Shown: positions 27,524-36,778 of the stretch, piece by piece
Numbering within the stretch: the first letter of the stretch is position 1
Layout of the letters: the number at the start of each line of letters is the position of its first letter
Program-made: the position numbers and the translations under genes
Origin: Mesorhizobium sp. B2-7-2
GTDB lineage: Bacteria; Pseudomonadota; Alphaproteobacteria; Rhizobiales; Rhizobiaceae
Assembly (NCBI RefSeq): GCF_006440775.1
Contig: NZ_VFTZ01000002.1
Coordinates: forward strand, 62,001-126,000
DNA: 64,000 bases
Reading direction: 5' to 3'
Notes under the pieces: generated by a model
The model's database searches: none
The model's input: the letters and a program-made list of their open reading frames with translations, nothing else
Told to the model about the DNA's origin: nothing

Positions 27524-27820
27524 CTAGATTTCCTCGCCGAAACGCGAGGCGATCAGCTGCTCCAACGCATCCATGGCCGGCACGGCTTCCGGGCCGCTGG
27601 CGATGACGCGGATCGAATAGCCTGGGCTCGCCGCCAGCATCATCAGGCCCATGATCGAGGTGCCGCCGACCTTCACGCCGTCCTTCTCGACATGGATGGT
27701 GGCGTCGAAGCCGCTGGCGACCTGGACGAACTTGGCCGAAGCACGCGCATGCAGGCCGCGCTGATTGATGATCGGGAACTCCCGCACCACCTCATCCGTC
27801 CGCGGCGCCGATGCGTTCAT
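27524..27820 (-). CDS. HPr-family phosphocarrier protein
   Basis: 98-aa HPr, the phosphocarrier of the PTS-like regulatory chain. The phosphorylated His is H24 in QRGLHARAS and the regulatory Ser is S55 in GGTSIMGLM, the substrate of HPr kinase. Alphaproteobacteria like this generally lack sugar-specific EIIBC permeases, so the chain (EI-Ntr, HPr/NPr, EIIA) is regulatory. The ATG overlaps the EIIA stop (ATGA), and hprK follows upstream in the same direction. Family copies are called ptsH or ptsO/npr; I leave the symbol open. Confidence 0.93.
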   Translation of the reverse strand: MNASAPRTDEVVREFPIINQRGLHARASAKFVQVASGFDATIHVEKDGVKVGGTSIMGLMMLAASPGYSIRVIASGPEAVPAMDALEQLIASRFGEEI

Positions 27821-28218
27821 TTGCTGCTCAGGAGCTGGCTGGCGACGTTGATGTATTTACGGCCGGCCGCTTGCGCTTCGTCGAGCGCGGCTGCCATGTT
27901 GTCGCCCTTGCGGATCGAGGAGAGCTTGATCAGCATCGGTAGGTTCATGCCGGCGATGACCTCGGTGCGGCCGGATTCCATCACCGAGATGGCGAGGTTG
28001 GAAGGCGTGCCGCCGAACATGTCGGTGAGCACGATGACGCCTGCGCCGGTGTCGACGCGCGCGACCGCGTCGACGATGTCGGCCCGGCGCTGCTCCATGT
28101 CGTCGTCGGCGCCGATCGCCACGGTTTCAAAACTGTCTTGCGGCCCGACGACATGCTCTACGGCATGTCGGAACTCGGTAGCGAGTTGACCGTGCGTCAC
28201 GAGCACGAGTCCGATCAT
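27817..28218 (-). CDS. PTS EIIA, mannose (ManX) family
   Basis: 133-aa EIIA of the mannose family. The start MIGLVLVTHGQLA places the phosphorylated His at position 9, and ADDDMEQRRADIVDAV, LTDMFGGTPSNLA and EVIAGMNLPMLIKL are the family core. No EIIB or EIIC partner is in the window, so it is a stand-alone regulatory acceptor from HPr. It overlaps the HPr gene by 4 nt. This HPrK-EIIA-HPr set beside chvIG is conserved in Rhizobiales. Confidence 0.94.
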   Translation of the reverse strand: MIGLVLVTHGQLATEFRHAVEHVVGPQDSFETVAIGADDDMEQRRADIVDAVARVDTGAGVIVLTDMFGGTPSNLAISVMESGRTEVIAGMNLPMLIKLSSIRKGDNMAAALDEAQAAGRKYINVASQLLSSK

Positions 28219-28382
28219 TCTCTGGTGGCTCCCGTCATCGCCGCTTCACAGGCGTATCTTATGTTCGCCAGCCATTCCAGGCGGCGGGAGCGCTATCTTG
28301 TCGACGCACGGCCGGTTGACAAGCCCAAAATTGCGGCGGCCCGGGCCATTTTGACGCATCGCAGCAAAAAAACCGGAGCGGA

Positions 28383-28844
28383 TCATGAAAAAGGCTGGAT
28401 CGACAGCCGCGCCATCAGCATGGGCAGCGCGGCGGTGACATTTCGCTGGGCGATGTCGACGCGGGGCAGCCGGCATCCGCCGATCGTCTCCGTGGTCTCG
28501 TCCTGCAGACGCGTCATGTCGGCCGGTTCGACAAGCCGCGCCACAAGGTCGATCACGGCGGCCGGTTCGAAAGCCAGCGGCCGCGGTCCGATGCCGTGCA
28601 CCTCGGCGAGGCCGGCGATGCTCGCCGGCGTGCGGCACACCAGCCGGCCGCCATGCGCGGCCGCAAGCAACTGGTCGTCGCCGACCAGCCGGGCAAAAAG
28701 GCCCTGCGCGCGGCAATGATCGACAAGCGCCAGCGCCAGCGTCGTCTTGCCGGCGCCCGACGGCCCGGTGATCAGCACGCCGCGCTCGCCGACCAGTATG
28801 GCCGTCCCATGGATGTTGCGGGGCTTTGCGGCGGCGCCTGGCAT
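28383..28844 (-). CDS. hprK: HPr kinase/phosphorylase, short alphaproteobacterial form
   Basis: 153-aa HPr kinase/phosphorylase reduced to the catalytic domain, lacking the N-terminal domain of Gram-positive HprK. Walker A is GPSGAGKTT (27-35); LVGDDQLLAA carries the catalytic Asp region, and GIGPRPLAFEPAAVIDLV and the C-terminal ETIGGCRLPRVDI match the family. It would phosphorylate Ser of HPr. It follows chvG by 13 nt on the same strand. A 164-base spacer to EIIA holds no recognisable gene. Confidence 0.92.
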   Translation of the reverse strand: MPGAAAKPRNIHGTAILVGERGVLITGPSGAGKTTLALALVDHCRAQGLFARLVGDDQLLAAAHGGRLVCRTPASIAGLAEVHGIGPRPLAFEPAAVIDLVARLVEPADMTRLQDETTETIGGCRLPRVDIAQRNVTAALPMLMARLSIQPFS

Positions 28845-28857
28845 GTCGGTTCGGCGA

Positions 28858-30642
28858 TCAGCCTTCCGCCGGCAGCGTCACCACGAAACGCGCGCCCTTG
28901 ATCTCGCCGGGCTTGGTGCCGGGGATGTTCTCGGCCGTCAGCGTGCCGCCATGTGCCTCGACGATCTGGCGGCTGATCGACAGCCCGAGGCCGGAGTTCT
29001 GGCCGAACGCCTCGCCGGCCGGCCGGTCGGTATAGAAGCGCTCGAAGATGCGATCGATCTTTTCGGCGCGGATACCCGGGCCGTTGTCGTCGACGGTGAT
29101 GATATTGAACTTGCCCGCGCGCGCCAAAGAGATCGCTATGTGGCCATGCTCGTCCGGCACGAAGGAACGCGCGTTCTCGATCAGGTTGGTGATGACCTGG
29201 CCGATCCTGAGGTCATGGCCGACAACGAAATAGCCTTTGGCGCCGGCCGGCAGCTTGGCGACCTTGAGGTCGATCTCGACGGCCTTCTTGTTGCGCGTCG
29301 TCTCGCGCGAGACGGCGATGAGGTCGGTGATGAACTTCTTCAGGTCGACGGTCGCCGCATCGTCGCGCGCCAGCTCCGCATCGAGGCGGGACGCATCCGA
29401 GATATCGGTGATCAAGCGGTCGAGCCGCCTCACATCGTGCTGGATGATCTCCATCAGGCGCGCGCGAGAAGCATCGTTTTTCGCCAAAGGCAGCGTTTCC
29501 ACGGCGCTGCGCAGCGACGTCAGCGGGTTCTTCAACTCATGCGACACGTCGGCGGCAAAACTTTCGATCGCTTCGATTCTCGCGTAAAGCGCATTCGTCA
29601 TATCGCGCACGGCAATGGACAAATTGCCGATCTCGTCCTGACGATCGGAAAAGTCGGGGATTTCCTCGCGGCTCTTGACGCCGCGCCGCACCCTGACGGC
29701 GGCGGCGGAAAGCCGGCGCAGCGGATTGGCGATGGTGGAGGCGAGCAGCATCGACAGGATCGCGGTGACGAGCGCCGCCACCCCGAACACGCGCAGAATC
29801 GCCTTGCGCTCGGCCGCGACGATCTTGTCGATGTCGCCGCCTTCGGTGGACAACATCAAGACGCCGAGCACGGCGCGGAAGCGCTGGATCGGCACCGCGA
29901 CGGAGACGATCTGTTCGCCCTGCTCGCTCACCCGCACGATGGTCGAAGGGCTGCCGGTCAGCGCCTTGACCACTTCGGGAAAGGCCGCGCCGTTGCCGCC
30001 GGGCTGCTCGTGGTAGACCGGCAGGTCCTTGTTGCGGAAGAAGTCGAAGATGAACTTCTCCACTCGCTCCACGACGCCCGGCTGTTCGTCGTCGACGGGC
30101 GGCAGGTCGTAGCGCAGGATCTGGCCGCGCGAATAAAGATGCCGCGAATCGAGCAGCAGGTTGGCGTCGCGGTCATAGATGCGGGCGCGGGTGCGCGTCG
30201 GCGAGATCAAGCGTCGCAGCACCGGCGCGACGCGCTCGGGATTGATCGGGAAATCGAGGTTGTCGAGCTGGTCCGACCCAGGCCCCAGGCTTTCGCCCGC
30301 CTGCAGCTCCAGCAGCTTTTCCGGGTCGATGCTGATCGAATCGGTCTCGACGGTCGCCGAAGCCGCGATCGCGCCGGCGATGATCTCGCCCTGCGTCATC
30401 AGGCTTTCGACGCGCGCGTCGATCAGCCCGTCGCGAAAGGTGTTGAGGTAAAGGATGCCGGTGACCAGCACGGCGAGGCCGGCCAGGTTGAGGAACAGGA
30501 TGCGCCGCGTCAGGCTGGAGAAGATGTGATGGCCGAGAAACCGGCGCATCGGCACCGTGATTTTCGAAACGAAGGCGGGCACGATCCGCGGCGGACGCCT
30601 TGCCGCGCCCGCCCGTCTGCCTCGCTCTACTTCCACTGCCAT
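28858..30642 (-). CDS. chvG: ChvG/ExoS two-component sensor kinase
   Basis: 594-aa inner-membrane histidine kinase orthologous to Agrobacterium ChvG / Sinorhizobium ExoS, which senses acid and envelope conditions and is held off by periplasmic ExoR. There are two membrane helices (ILFLNLAGLAVLVTGILYL and VFGVAALVTAILSMLLAST) with a large periplasmic domain between, then a HAMP-like linker. The phosphoacceptor box is FAADVSHELKNPLTSLRSA, followed by NLIENARSF, DDNGPGI and NSGLGLSISRQIVEAHGG. Length matches ExoS (595). chvI precedes it; the spacer carries inverted heptamer arrays. Confidence 0.97.
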   Translation of the reverse strand: MAVEVERGRRAGAARRPPRIVPAFVSKITVPMRRFLGHHIFSSLTRRILFLNLAGLAVLVTGILYLNTFRDGLIDARVESLMTQGEIIAGAIAASATVETDSISIDPEKLLELQAGESLGPGSDQLDNLDFPINPERVAPVLRRLISPTRTRARIYDRDANLLLDSRHLYSRGQILRYDLPPVDDEQPGVVERVEKFIFDFFRNKDLPVYHEQPGGNGAAFPEVVKALTGSPSTIVRVSEQGEQIVSVAVPIQRFRAVLGVLMLSTEGGDIDKIVAAERKAILRVFGVAALVTAILSMLLASTIANPLRRLSAAAVRVRRGVKSREEIPDFSDRQDEIGNLSIAVRDMTNALYARIEAIESFAADVSHELKNPLTSLRSAVETLPLAKNDASRARLMEIIQHDVRRLDRLITDISDASRLDAELARDDAATVDLKKFITDLIAVSRETTRNKKAVEIDLKVAKLPAGAKGYFVVGHDLRIGQVITNLIENARSFVPDEHGHIAISLARAGKFNIITVDDNGPGIRAEKIDRIFERFYTDRPAGEAFGQNSGLGLSISRQIVEAHGGTLTAENIPGTKPGEIKGARFVVTLPAEG

Positions 30643-30664
30643 CGAATAGCAGGCCCTGCTTGGT

Positions 30665-30785
30665 TAGTGAGTAGTGAGTAGTGAGTAGGCAGTAGGAATA
30701 ATGTTGGCTGACCGCGGCTATGCATGAGTGGCCGCTCGCATCATTCAAAACTGACTACTGACTATTCCCTACTGCCTACTGCCTA
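30665..30785. repeat. Inverted arrays of 7-bp repeats between chvI and chvG
   Basis: The left array 30665-30699 is TAGTGAG x3, TAGGCAG, TAGGAAT. The right array 30751-30785 is CTGACTA x2, TTCCCTA, CTGCCTA x2, which is the same heptamer class in inverse orientation. The right array ends 2 nt before the chvI stop codon. The two arrays can pair into a long imperfect stem in the chvI-chvG transcript. Confidence 0.85.
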
Positions 30786-30787
30786 TC

Positions 30788-31489
30788 TCATGCCTCGCGG
30801 AACCGGTACCCGACTCCGTAAAGGGTTTCGATCATCTCGAAGTCGTCGTCGACGGCCTTGAACTTCTTGCGCAGCCGCTTGATGTGGCTGTCGATGGTGC
30901 GGTCGTCGACATAGACCTGTTCATCATAGGCTGAATCCATCAGCGCATCACGGCTTTTTACCACACCCGGGCGCTGCGCCAGCGAATGCAGGATGAGGAA
31001 TTCGGTCACCGTCAGCGTCACCGGCTCGCCCTTCCAGGTGCAGGTGTGCCGCTCCTGGTCCATCACCAACTGGCCGCGTTCGAGCGAGCGGGCCTGCTGG
31101 CTGGGCGCCTTGGCCGCCGCCTCGCGGGCGCTGGTGCGGCGCAGCACGGCGCGCACGCGCTCGACAAGCAGGCGCTGCGAGAACGGTTTGCGGATGAAGT
31201 CGTCGGCGCCCATCTTGAGGCCGAACAATTCGTCGATCTCGTCGTCCTTCGACGTCAGGAAGATGACCGGGAGGTCCGATTTCTGGCGCATGCGGCGCAA
31301 CAGCTCCATGCCGTCCATGCGCGGCATCTTGATGTCGAGGATGGCGAGGTTCGGCGGTCGCGCCGCCAGGCCTTCCAGCGCCGACGCGCCATCGGTGTAG
31401 GTTTCGACCCGATAGCCCTCGGATTCGAGCGCGATCGACACCGAGGTCAAAATGTTGCGGTCGTCGTCGACAAGCGCGATTGTTGCCAT
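30788..31489 (-). CDS. chvI: ChvI response regulator
   Basis: 233-aa OmpR-type response regulator paired with ChvG. The receiver domain has the acidic pocket VDDDRN and phosphorylated D52 in [13 protein letters not shown], with FLTSKDDE carrying the conserved Thr/Ser and Lys. The C-terminal winged helix includes [16 protein letters not shown] and the recognition region [18 protein letters not shown] 31489 ([10 protein letters not shown]) is preferred to an ATG six codons earlier because it matches known ChvI starts. It is divergent from pckA. Confidence 0.97.
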   Translation of the reverse strand: MATIALVDDDRNILTSVSIALESEGYRVETYTDGASALEGLAARPPNLAILDIKMPRMDGMELLRRMRQKSDLPVIFLTSKDDEIDELFGLKMGADDFIRKPFSQRLLVERVRAVLRRTSAREAAAKAPSQQARSLERGQLVMDQERHTCTWKGEPVTLTVTEFLILHSLAQRPGVVKSRDALMDSAYDEQVYVDDRTIDSHIKRLRKKFKAVDDDFEMIETLYGVGYRFREA

Positions 31490-31830
31490 TTCAAGCGGCT
31501 CCCTCATGAGCTGTCCCTTCTGTCGTCGAGAAGGGGCTTTTGCAGGACAAATTGGGTACAAAATGTGGCACGGGCCTTGTCCGAAGTCACGGGCGGCCTG
31601 CCGTCACACGCCATCGCACCCACAGTGGGATTGGACGAACCGAGCCTGCCAATCCTTTGGGCAACCTCTACGGTTTTTTGCATATATAAACGATTTAAAC
31701 AACTTTCAAATTTTTTAAATCGATTAATGATTTGATATCATTCGGCTTTTCTGGTTCTGAACCTGACGGCCCCAGCGCGGGCTCCGGGAAGTAACCCGTC
31801 AGATGCGGCCAAATCCAGAGAGGAAATTTG
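31490..31830. promoter_or_regulatory. Divergent chvI/pckA promoter region
   Basis: 341 bases without a gene. An AT-rich block at 31680-31745 stands out in this GC-rich genome. It holds the inverted repeat CGATTTAAA...TTTAAATCG (31691-31699/31714-31722, 14-base spacer) and AATGAT-TTGAT-ATCATT (31726-31742). Both are operator candidates, for example for a LacI-type PckR or for ChvI; neither is matched to a proven consensus here. The rest shows no clear element. Confidence 0.5.
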
Positions 31831-33441
31831 ATGTCGGAAGCCGGCAAACGCAACCCCGACTGCGCCATCGACGCGATCGGCCTGAAGACAATGGGCATCG
31901 TGCGCTATAATTTTGGCGCGGCCGAACTCTACGAGGAAGCGATCCGGCGCGGCGAGGCGAGGTTGACCGCGCAGGGCGCGCTGGTCGCCGAGACCGGCCA
32001 GCACACCGGGCGTTCGCCGAAGGATAAATTCGTCGTGCGCGACGAGGCGACCGGCGGCCAGGTCTGGTGGGACAACAACAAGGCGATCTCGCCGGGTGAG
32101 TTCGAAGCGCTGCTGGCGGATTTCGAGGCACATGCAACCGGCAAGGACCTCTACGTGCAGGACCTCGTCGGCGGCGCCGACGCCAATCTGAAGCTGCCGA
32201 CCCGGGTCGTCACCGAATTCGCCTGGCACTCGCTGTTCATCCGCAATCTTTTGATCCGTCCCGAAGCCGCGGAGATCGAGCATTTCGTGCCACAGCTTAC
32301 GATCATCGACCTGCCCTCCTTCCGCGCCGATCCGGCGCGTCACGGCACCCGCACCGAAACGGTGATCGCGGTCGACCTCACCCGCAAGATCGTTCTGATC
32401 GGCGGCACCTCCTATGCCGGCGAGATGAAGAAGTCGGTTTTCACCATGCTGAACTATCTGCTGCCGTCAAAGGGCGTGATGCCGATGCACTGTTCCGCCA
32501 ATGAAGGTGCGGACGGCGACGCGGCCGTCTTCTTCGGCCTGTCCGGCACCGGCAAGACGACGCTGTCGGCCGACCCGTCGCGCACGCTGATCGGCGACGA
32601 CGAGCATGGCTGGGGCCCGCACGGCATCTTCAATTTCGAGGGCGGCTGCTACGCCAAGACGATCAGGCTGTCGGCGGAGGCCGAACCGGAGATCTTCGCC
32701 ACCACGCAGCGCTTCGGCACGGTGCTGGAGAACGTGGTGCTCGACGCCGGCCGCGTTCCGGATTTCAACGATGGCAGCCTGACCGAGAACACGCGCTGCG
32801 CCTATCCGCTGGATTTCATCCCCAATGCCTCGAAGACCGGCCGCGCCGGGCATCCGAAGAACATCATCATGCTGACCGCGGACGCCTTCGGCGTCATGCC
32901 GCCGATCGCCAGGCTGACGCCGGCGCAGGCGATGTACCATTTCCTGTCGGGCTATACCGCCAAGGTTGCCGGCACGGAAAAAGGCGTCACCGAGCCGGAG
33001 GCGACGTTCTCGACCTGCTTCGGCGCCCCGTTCATGCCGCGCCATCCGTCCGAATACGGCAATCTGCTGCGCGAGCTGATCGCCGGCCACGGCGTCGACT
33101 GCTGGCTGGTCAACACCGGCTGGACCGGCGGCGCCTACGGCACCGGGCGCCGCATGCCGATCAAGGTGACGCGCGCCTTGCTGGGCGCAGCGCTCGACGG
33201 TTCGTTGAAGTCGGCCGAGTTCCGCACCGACGCCAATTTCGGCTTCGAGGTGCCGGTGGCGGTCCCCGGTGTCGACGGCGCCATTCTCGACCCGCGCTCG
33301 ACCTGGGCGGACAAGGCCGGTTACGACCGCCAGGCCGCGAAGCTGGTCAACATGTTCGCCGTCAATTTCGAGAAGTTCGAACGCCATGTCGACGCGACCA
33401 TCCTCGGCGCGGCGCCGCGGATGCAGGAAGCGGCTGAATAG
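31831..33441 (+). CDS. pckA: Phosphoenolpyruvate carboxykinase (ATP)
   Basis: 536-aa gluconeogenic enzyme turning oxaloacetate and ATP into phosphoenolpyruvate, needed when rhizobia grow on C4-dicarboxylates. Visible motifs are [19 protein letters not shown], the kinase-1a loop [19 protein letters not shown] and the lid/metal region [13 protein letters not shown] 31831 follows GAGAGGAAATTTG. The gene ends in a strong terminator. Its divergence from chvIG is a conserved rhizobial arrangement. Confidence 0.98.
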   Translation: MSEAGKRNPDCAIDAIGLKTMGIVRYNFGAAELYEEAIRRGEARLTAQGALVAETGQHTGRSPKDKFVVRDEATGGQVWWDNNKAISPGEFEALLADFEAHATGKDLYVQDLVGGADANLKLPTRVVTEFAWHSLFIRNLLIRPEAAEIEHFVPQLTIIDLPSFRADPARHGTRTETVIAVDLTRKIVLIGGTSYAGEMKKSVFTMLNYLLPSKGVMPMHCSANEGADGDAAVFFGLSGTGKTTLSADPSRTLIGDDEHGWGPHGIFNFEGGCYAKTIRLSAEAEPEIFATTQRFGTVLENVVLDAGRVPDFNDGSLTENTRCAYPLDFIPNASKTGRAGHPKNIIMLTADAFGVMPPIARLTPAQAMYHFLSGYTAKVAGTEKGVTEPEATFSTCFGAPFMPRHPSEYGNLLRELIAGHGVDCWLVNTGWTGGAYGTGRRMPIKVTRALLGAALDGSLKSAEFRTDANFGFEVPVAVPGVDGAILDPRSTWADKAGYDRQAAKLVNMFAVNFEKFERHVDATILGAAPRMQEAAE

Positions 33442-33465
33442 CAGTCACTGCCAATGTCTTCCTCC

Positions 33466-33498
33466 AGGGCCTGGCTCGCGCCGGGCCTTTTCTTTTTG
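33466..33498 (+). terminator. Rho-independent terminator of pckA
   Basis: The stem GGCCTGGC/GCCGGGCC (one T-G pair) with loop TCGC is followed by TTTTCTTTTTG. Confidence 0.9.
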
Positions 33499-33523
33499 CC
33501 GCCGTCGCGTCATGAGTGCGTGC

Positions 33524-33960
<437 letters not shown>

Positions 33961-33961
<1 letters not shown>

Positions 33962-34060
33962 AGCAATTCCACGAAAAGTGAGAGCGGTTTTCCGTCCGGA
34001 ATTGCGTCAAAACAAGAGACAGAGCGGTTCGCCGTTTCCGTGAAACGGTGAAGCGCTCTA
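33961..34060. repeat. Family B repeat, full composite copy
   Basis: GAGCAATTCC...GGAATTGCGTC (33961-34008) followed by AGAGCGGTTC...GAAGCGCTCTA (34021-34060) is the same two-part structure as 10287-10384. It starts at the last base of arfB and precedes the truncated LysM gene. Confidence 0.85.
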
Positions 34061-34076
34061 AGCACGGTTGGATTAG

Positions 34077-34517
34077 CTGCTTCCAATTCAGGGTTGCAGA
34101 TGGCAGGCTCCGATTGCTGCAACAACGAAGAAGGAACTCGACTCGCACAAGCTGGGCACGGACGGCGTCCAGGTGACCGTCCAGGGCGACACTGCGGTGT
34201 TGAAGGGTACGGTCAACGATCAGTCGGTCTTCGAAAAGGCGGTGATCGCCGTCGGCAACACGCTGGGCGTTTCCAAGGTGCAAGCCGACGAGCTGAAGGT
34301 CGCGCCCGAGGCCGGCACGGCGGCGCCGGCCAAGGAACCGACGCTCTATACCGTCCAGAAGGGAGACAACCTCTGGAAGATCGCCGAGAAATCCTACGGC
34401 AAGGGGAAGGGCGCGAAGAACAACATCATCTTCGAGGCCAACAAGCCGATGCTGGCGCATCCCGACAAGATCTATCCCGGCCAGGTGCTGCGCATACCGG
34501 ATATCGACCAGGCTTGA
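34077..34517 (+). pseudogene. BON-LysM (YgaU/Kbp-like) gene lacking its 5' end
   Basis: The reading frame from 34077 to the TGA at 34517 encodes most of a YgaU/Kbp-type protein: KKELDSHKLGTDGVQVTV...AVGNTLGV (BON domain), then YTVQKGDNLWKIAEKSYG...NIIFEANKPML...YPGQVLRIP (LysM domain). Family members start with about 25 further residues (MGLF-type) that are not found in any frame upstream; a TAG closes the frame at 34074. The only usual start in frame is GTG 34173, which would remove the first BON strand. A family B repeat lies 16 nt upstream, so the 5' end may have been lost with its insertion. A GTG-started 114-aa product remains possible. Confidence 0.6.
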
Positions 34518-34540
34518 CCGGCCATATCACGGGAATCTGG

Positions 34541-34572
34541 AAACGGCGGCTTTCGGGTCGCCGTTTTCTTTT
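34541..34572 (+). terminator. Rho-independent terminator after the LysM gene
   Basis: AAACGGCGGC-TTTCGG-GTCGCCGTTT is followed by TCTTTTG. An intact terminator after a damaged gene supports recent loss. Confidence 0.8.
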
Positions 34573-34621
34573 GCCGGTGGCATGCTCGGCCAGTCAGCCG
34601 CATCGGTAACCGGATCGATCC

Positions 34622-35239
34622 ATGCTCGTTCTGCCCAAAGGCGTCCGCCATATGCCGGGCTACCTCGCGCGCCCTGCTCAGGAAGCGCTGGTCGAGGAGA
34701 TCAGGCGCGTCGTGCAGGCCGCACCCCTTTACGTGCCGGCCATGCCGCGCACCGGCAAGGAGATGAGCGTGCGCATGACCAATTGCGGCGCGCTTGGCTG
34801 GGTGACCGACAAGGAGCGCGGCTATCGCTATCAGCCGACGCATCCGGTGACCGGCGAGCCCTGGCCGCCGATCCCGGAAACCCTGCTGGAATTATGGCGC
34901 GAGGTCTCGGCCTATCCGCATCCGCCCGAGGCATGCCTGGTCAACTTCTATTCGGCGGATGCCAAAATGGGCCTGCATCAGGACCGCGACGAACAGGATT
35001 TCGCCGCGCCCGTGGTATCGGTTTCGCTGGGCGACGACTGCCTGTTCCGGGTCGGCCAGGACAGGCGCGAAGGCGGCACCAAGTCGTTCAGGCTGAAGAG
35101 CGGCGACGTCGTCGTGCTTGGCGGCGAAGGACGCCTCGCCTTCCACGGCGTCGACCGCATCTATCCGGCGACATCGGCGCTGCTGAAGAATGGCGGCCGC
35201 ATCAATCTGACGTTGCGGCGGGTGACGGTGCCAGGCTGA
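34622..35239 (+). CDS. alkB: AlkB DNA-repair dioxygenase
   Basis: 205-aa Fe(II)/2-oxoglutarate dioxygenase that removes methyl groups from 1-methyladenine and 3-methylcytosine. The iron ligands are H119 and D121 (LHQDRDE) and H175 (AFHGVDR), and the oxoglutarate-binding arginines are R193 and R199 (RINLTLRR). The substrate loop MTNCGALGWVTD is present. Length is close to E. coli AlkB. The start has only a modest ribosome site. No ada or other adaptive-response gene is adjacent. Confidence 0.95.
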   Translation: MLVLPKGVRHMPGYLARPAQEALVEEIRRVVQAAPLYVPAMPRTGKEMSVRMTNCGALGWVTDKERGYRYQPTHPVTGEPWPPIPETLLELWREVSAYPHPPEACLVNFYSADAKMGLHQDRDEQDFAAPVVSVSLGDDCLFRVGQDRREGGTKSFRLKSGDVVVLGGEGRLAFHGVDRIYPATSALLKNGGRINLTLRRVTVPG

Positions 35240-35313
35240 GCATGCCTGGCGTCGGGGCAACGCGATCTTAAGCATACCCGGGCTACAACCGCGGTTGCGA
35301 AACCGAGATCGCG

Positions 35314-36528
35314 ATGCAACCTGATTGGATCAGAACCAGAAGCCTTTTGGACGTGGCCATCGTCACGGTCGTGTCGATCATCGCCGCATGGATGACTTGG
35401 TTCTACCTGAGCTTTCTGTGGACCTTGGACAGCAGAGGCTTTTCCACGCTGTCGCACAGGCTCCCCTACTGGGACTTCACCAACCTCTGGGCAGGCTCGC
35501 GCATGGCCATCGAGGGCCACGTTGCCGTTCTCTTCGACGTGGAGGCCTACCGCGCGGCGCTGCGCGCGATGTTCTCACCCGACCTTCCAAATCAGGAATG
35601 GAGCTATCCGCCGAACATCCTCCTGCTCGGCGTTCCGCTTGCCACCTTGCCGATTCTGCCCGCCTATCTGATCTGGACGTTCGGGACCGTGCTGTGCCTG
35701 TGGCTGGCGATCCGGCCGCTGAAGCTCGGAGCGGCCCTGGAACTGGCGATTGTCTTGAGCCCCGCCGTCATCTGGAACTCGGTGTTCGGCCAGAACGGCG
35801 CGCTGACCACCGCGCTGTTGATCGGAGGCCTTGCCGTGGCGCCCAGGCGTCCGCTGCTGGCCGGAATCCTGTTCGGCCTGCTGACGATCAAACCGCATCT
35901 CGGCATTCTCGTGCCCTTCTGCCTGCTAGCCAGCGGCAACTGGCGCGCCATTCTCGCGGCCATCGGCACCAGCGTCGTGATCGCCCTCGCCACCGGCCTG
36001 TTCTTTGGCTTCGATGTCTGGCGCCTATTCCTGACCGAAACCCGCCCCTTGATGACGGCGATCATGGAGGCGCCTTATCCGCAGCCCTATCAGTACAACG
36101 CAATAACGGTGTTCTTCACGGCGAGAGCTTTCGGCGCCGGGGTGACCTCCGCCTATGGCGTGCAGGCGGTCGCAACCATCGCTTCCATCGCCGCGGCGAT
36201 CTGGCTCTGGCGGCCGGGCCGCGTGGTCTCCCATCAGGAACGCGTGGTGCTTACCGCTGTCCTCGCAATCCTGGCCACGCCCTATGGCTACACCTACGAC
36301 ACGATCAGTGTGGCCGTAGCGGTGGCGATGCTCGCCGCGATGGTTTCCAGGCCGCCTCGGCTGATCCTGGCGATTTGCTGGCTCGGGCCTTTCGTCGCGC
36401 ATTTTTTCACTTGGGGCGGATATTGCGTCGCTGTCCTGATCCCGCTTTTTCTTGCCGCGTGGATGCTGCATTCGATCCGGACGAGAGGCCGGAAGACTCA
36501 ACTCTCGGGAGAACCGTCCCTAGCCTGA
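35314..36528 (+). CDS. GT87-like (DUF2029) polyprenyl-linked sugar transferase
   Basis: 404-aa polytopic membrane protein with about ten hydrophobic helices, of the DUF2029/GT87 class, related to actinobacterial lipid-linked mannosyltransferases. The first external loop contains WDFTNLWAGSRMA, where the acidic residue after W is the likely catalytic base, and EWSYPPNILLL; GLLTIKPHLGIL is the conserved KPH block. Sugar and acceptor are unknown. It is convergent with two tandem GT-C-like genes, suggesting a small surface-glycan locus. Confidence 0.78.
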   Translation: MQPDWIRTRSLLDVAIVTVVSIIAAWMTWFYLSFLWTLDSRGFSTLSHRLPYWDFTNLWAGSRMAIEGHVAVLFDVEAYRAALRAMFSPDLPNQEWSYPPNILLLGVPLATLPILPAYLIWTFGTVLCLWLAIRPLKLGAALELAIVLSPAVIWNSVFGQNGALTTALLIGGLAVAPRRPLLAGILFGLLTIKPHLGILVPFCLLASGNWRAILAAIGTSVVIALATGLFFGFDVWRLFLTETRPLMTAIMEAPYPQPYQYNAITVFFTARAFGAGVTSAYGVQAVATIASIAAAIWLWRPGRVVSHQERVVLTAVLAILATPYGYTYDTISVAVAVAMLAAMVSRPPRLILAICWLGPFVAHFFTWGGYCVAVLIPLFLAAWMLHSIRTRGRKTQLSGEPSLA

Positions 36529-36778
36529 AGCAATTCCAGGATCCGTGCGCAGCGATAGGCTCGGCGGCTTCGCCGCAGCCCTCCGTTCGCCGCAGGAAAT
36601 ATGAAGAATGGCGGCCATATGATTTGAGGCGGTCGCGGGTCCTCGTGCCTGACTAATTCCGGCGTTGCGATGCAGCACCCGTACCTCGCCCCGCGCGCAC
36701 CACGCCATCTATGACATCAGCGGCAGGAAAAGCGCGACGCCGACAAGCGCCAATTGATCTCGATTAACCAGTGCCGCC
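36529..36778. other. Intergenic region with a half family B repeat
   Basis: 250 bases between convergent genes. It begins with a half copy of family B (AGCAATTCCAGG, 36529-36540) with no second arm, followed by CGGCGGCTTCGCCG, a short hairpin. On the minus strand a short open tail reading LALVGVALFLPLMS-stop could be the end of a lost membrane-protein gene, but it is too short to call. Confidence 0.4.

Noticed and set aside
28747..30681. 644-codon plus-strand frame opposite chvG
   Set aside because: Same reason: the conserved kinase on the other strand accounts for it.
30665..30785. CRISPR array
   Set aside because: Units are only 7 bp with no spacers, and no cas genes are present.
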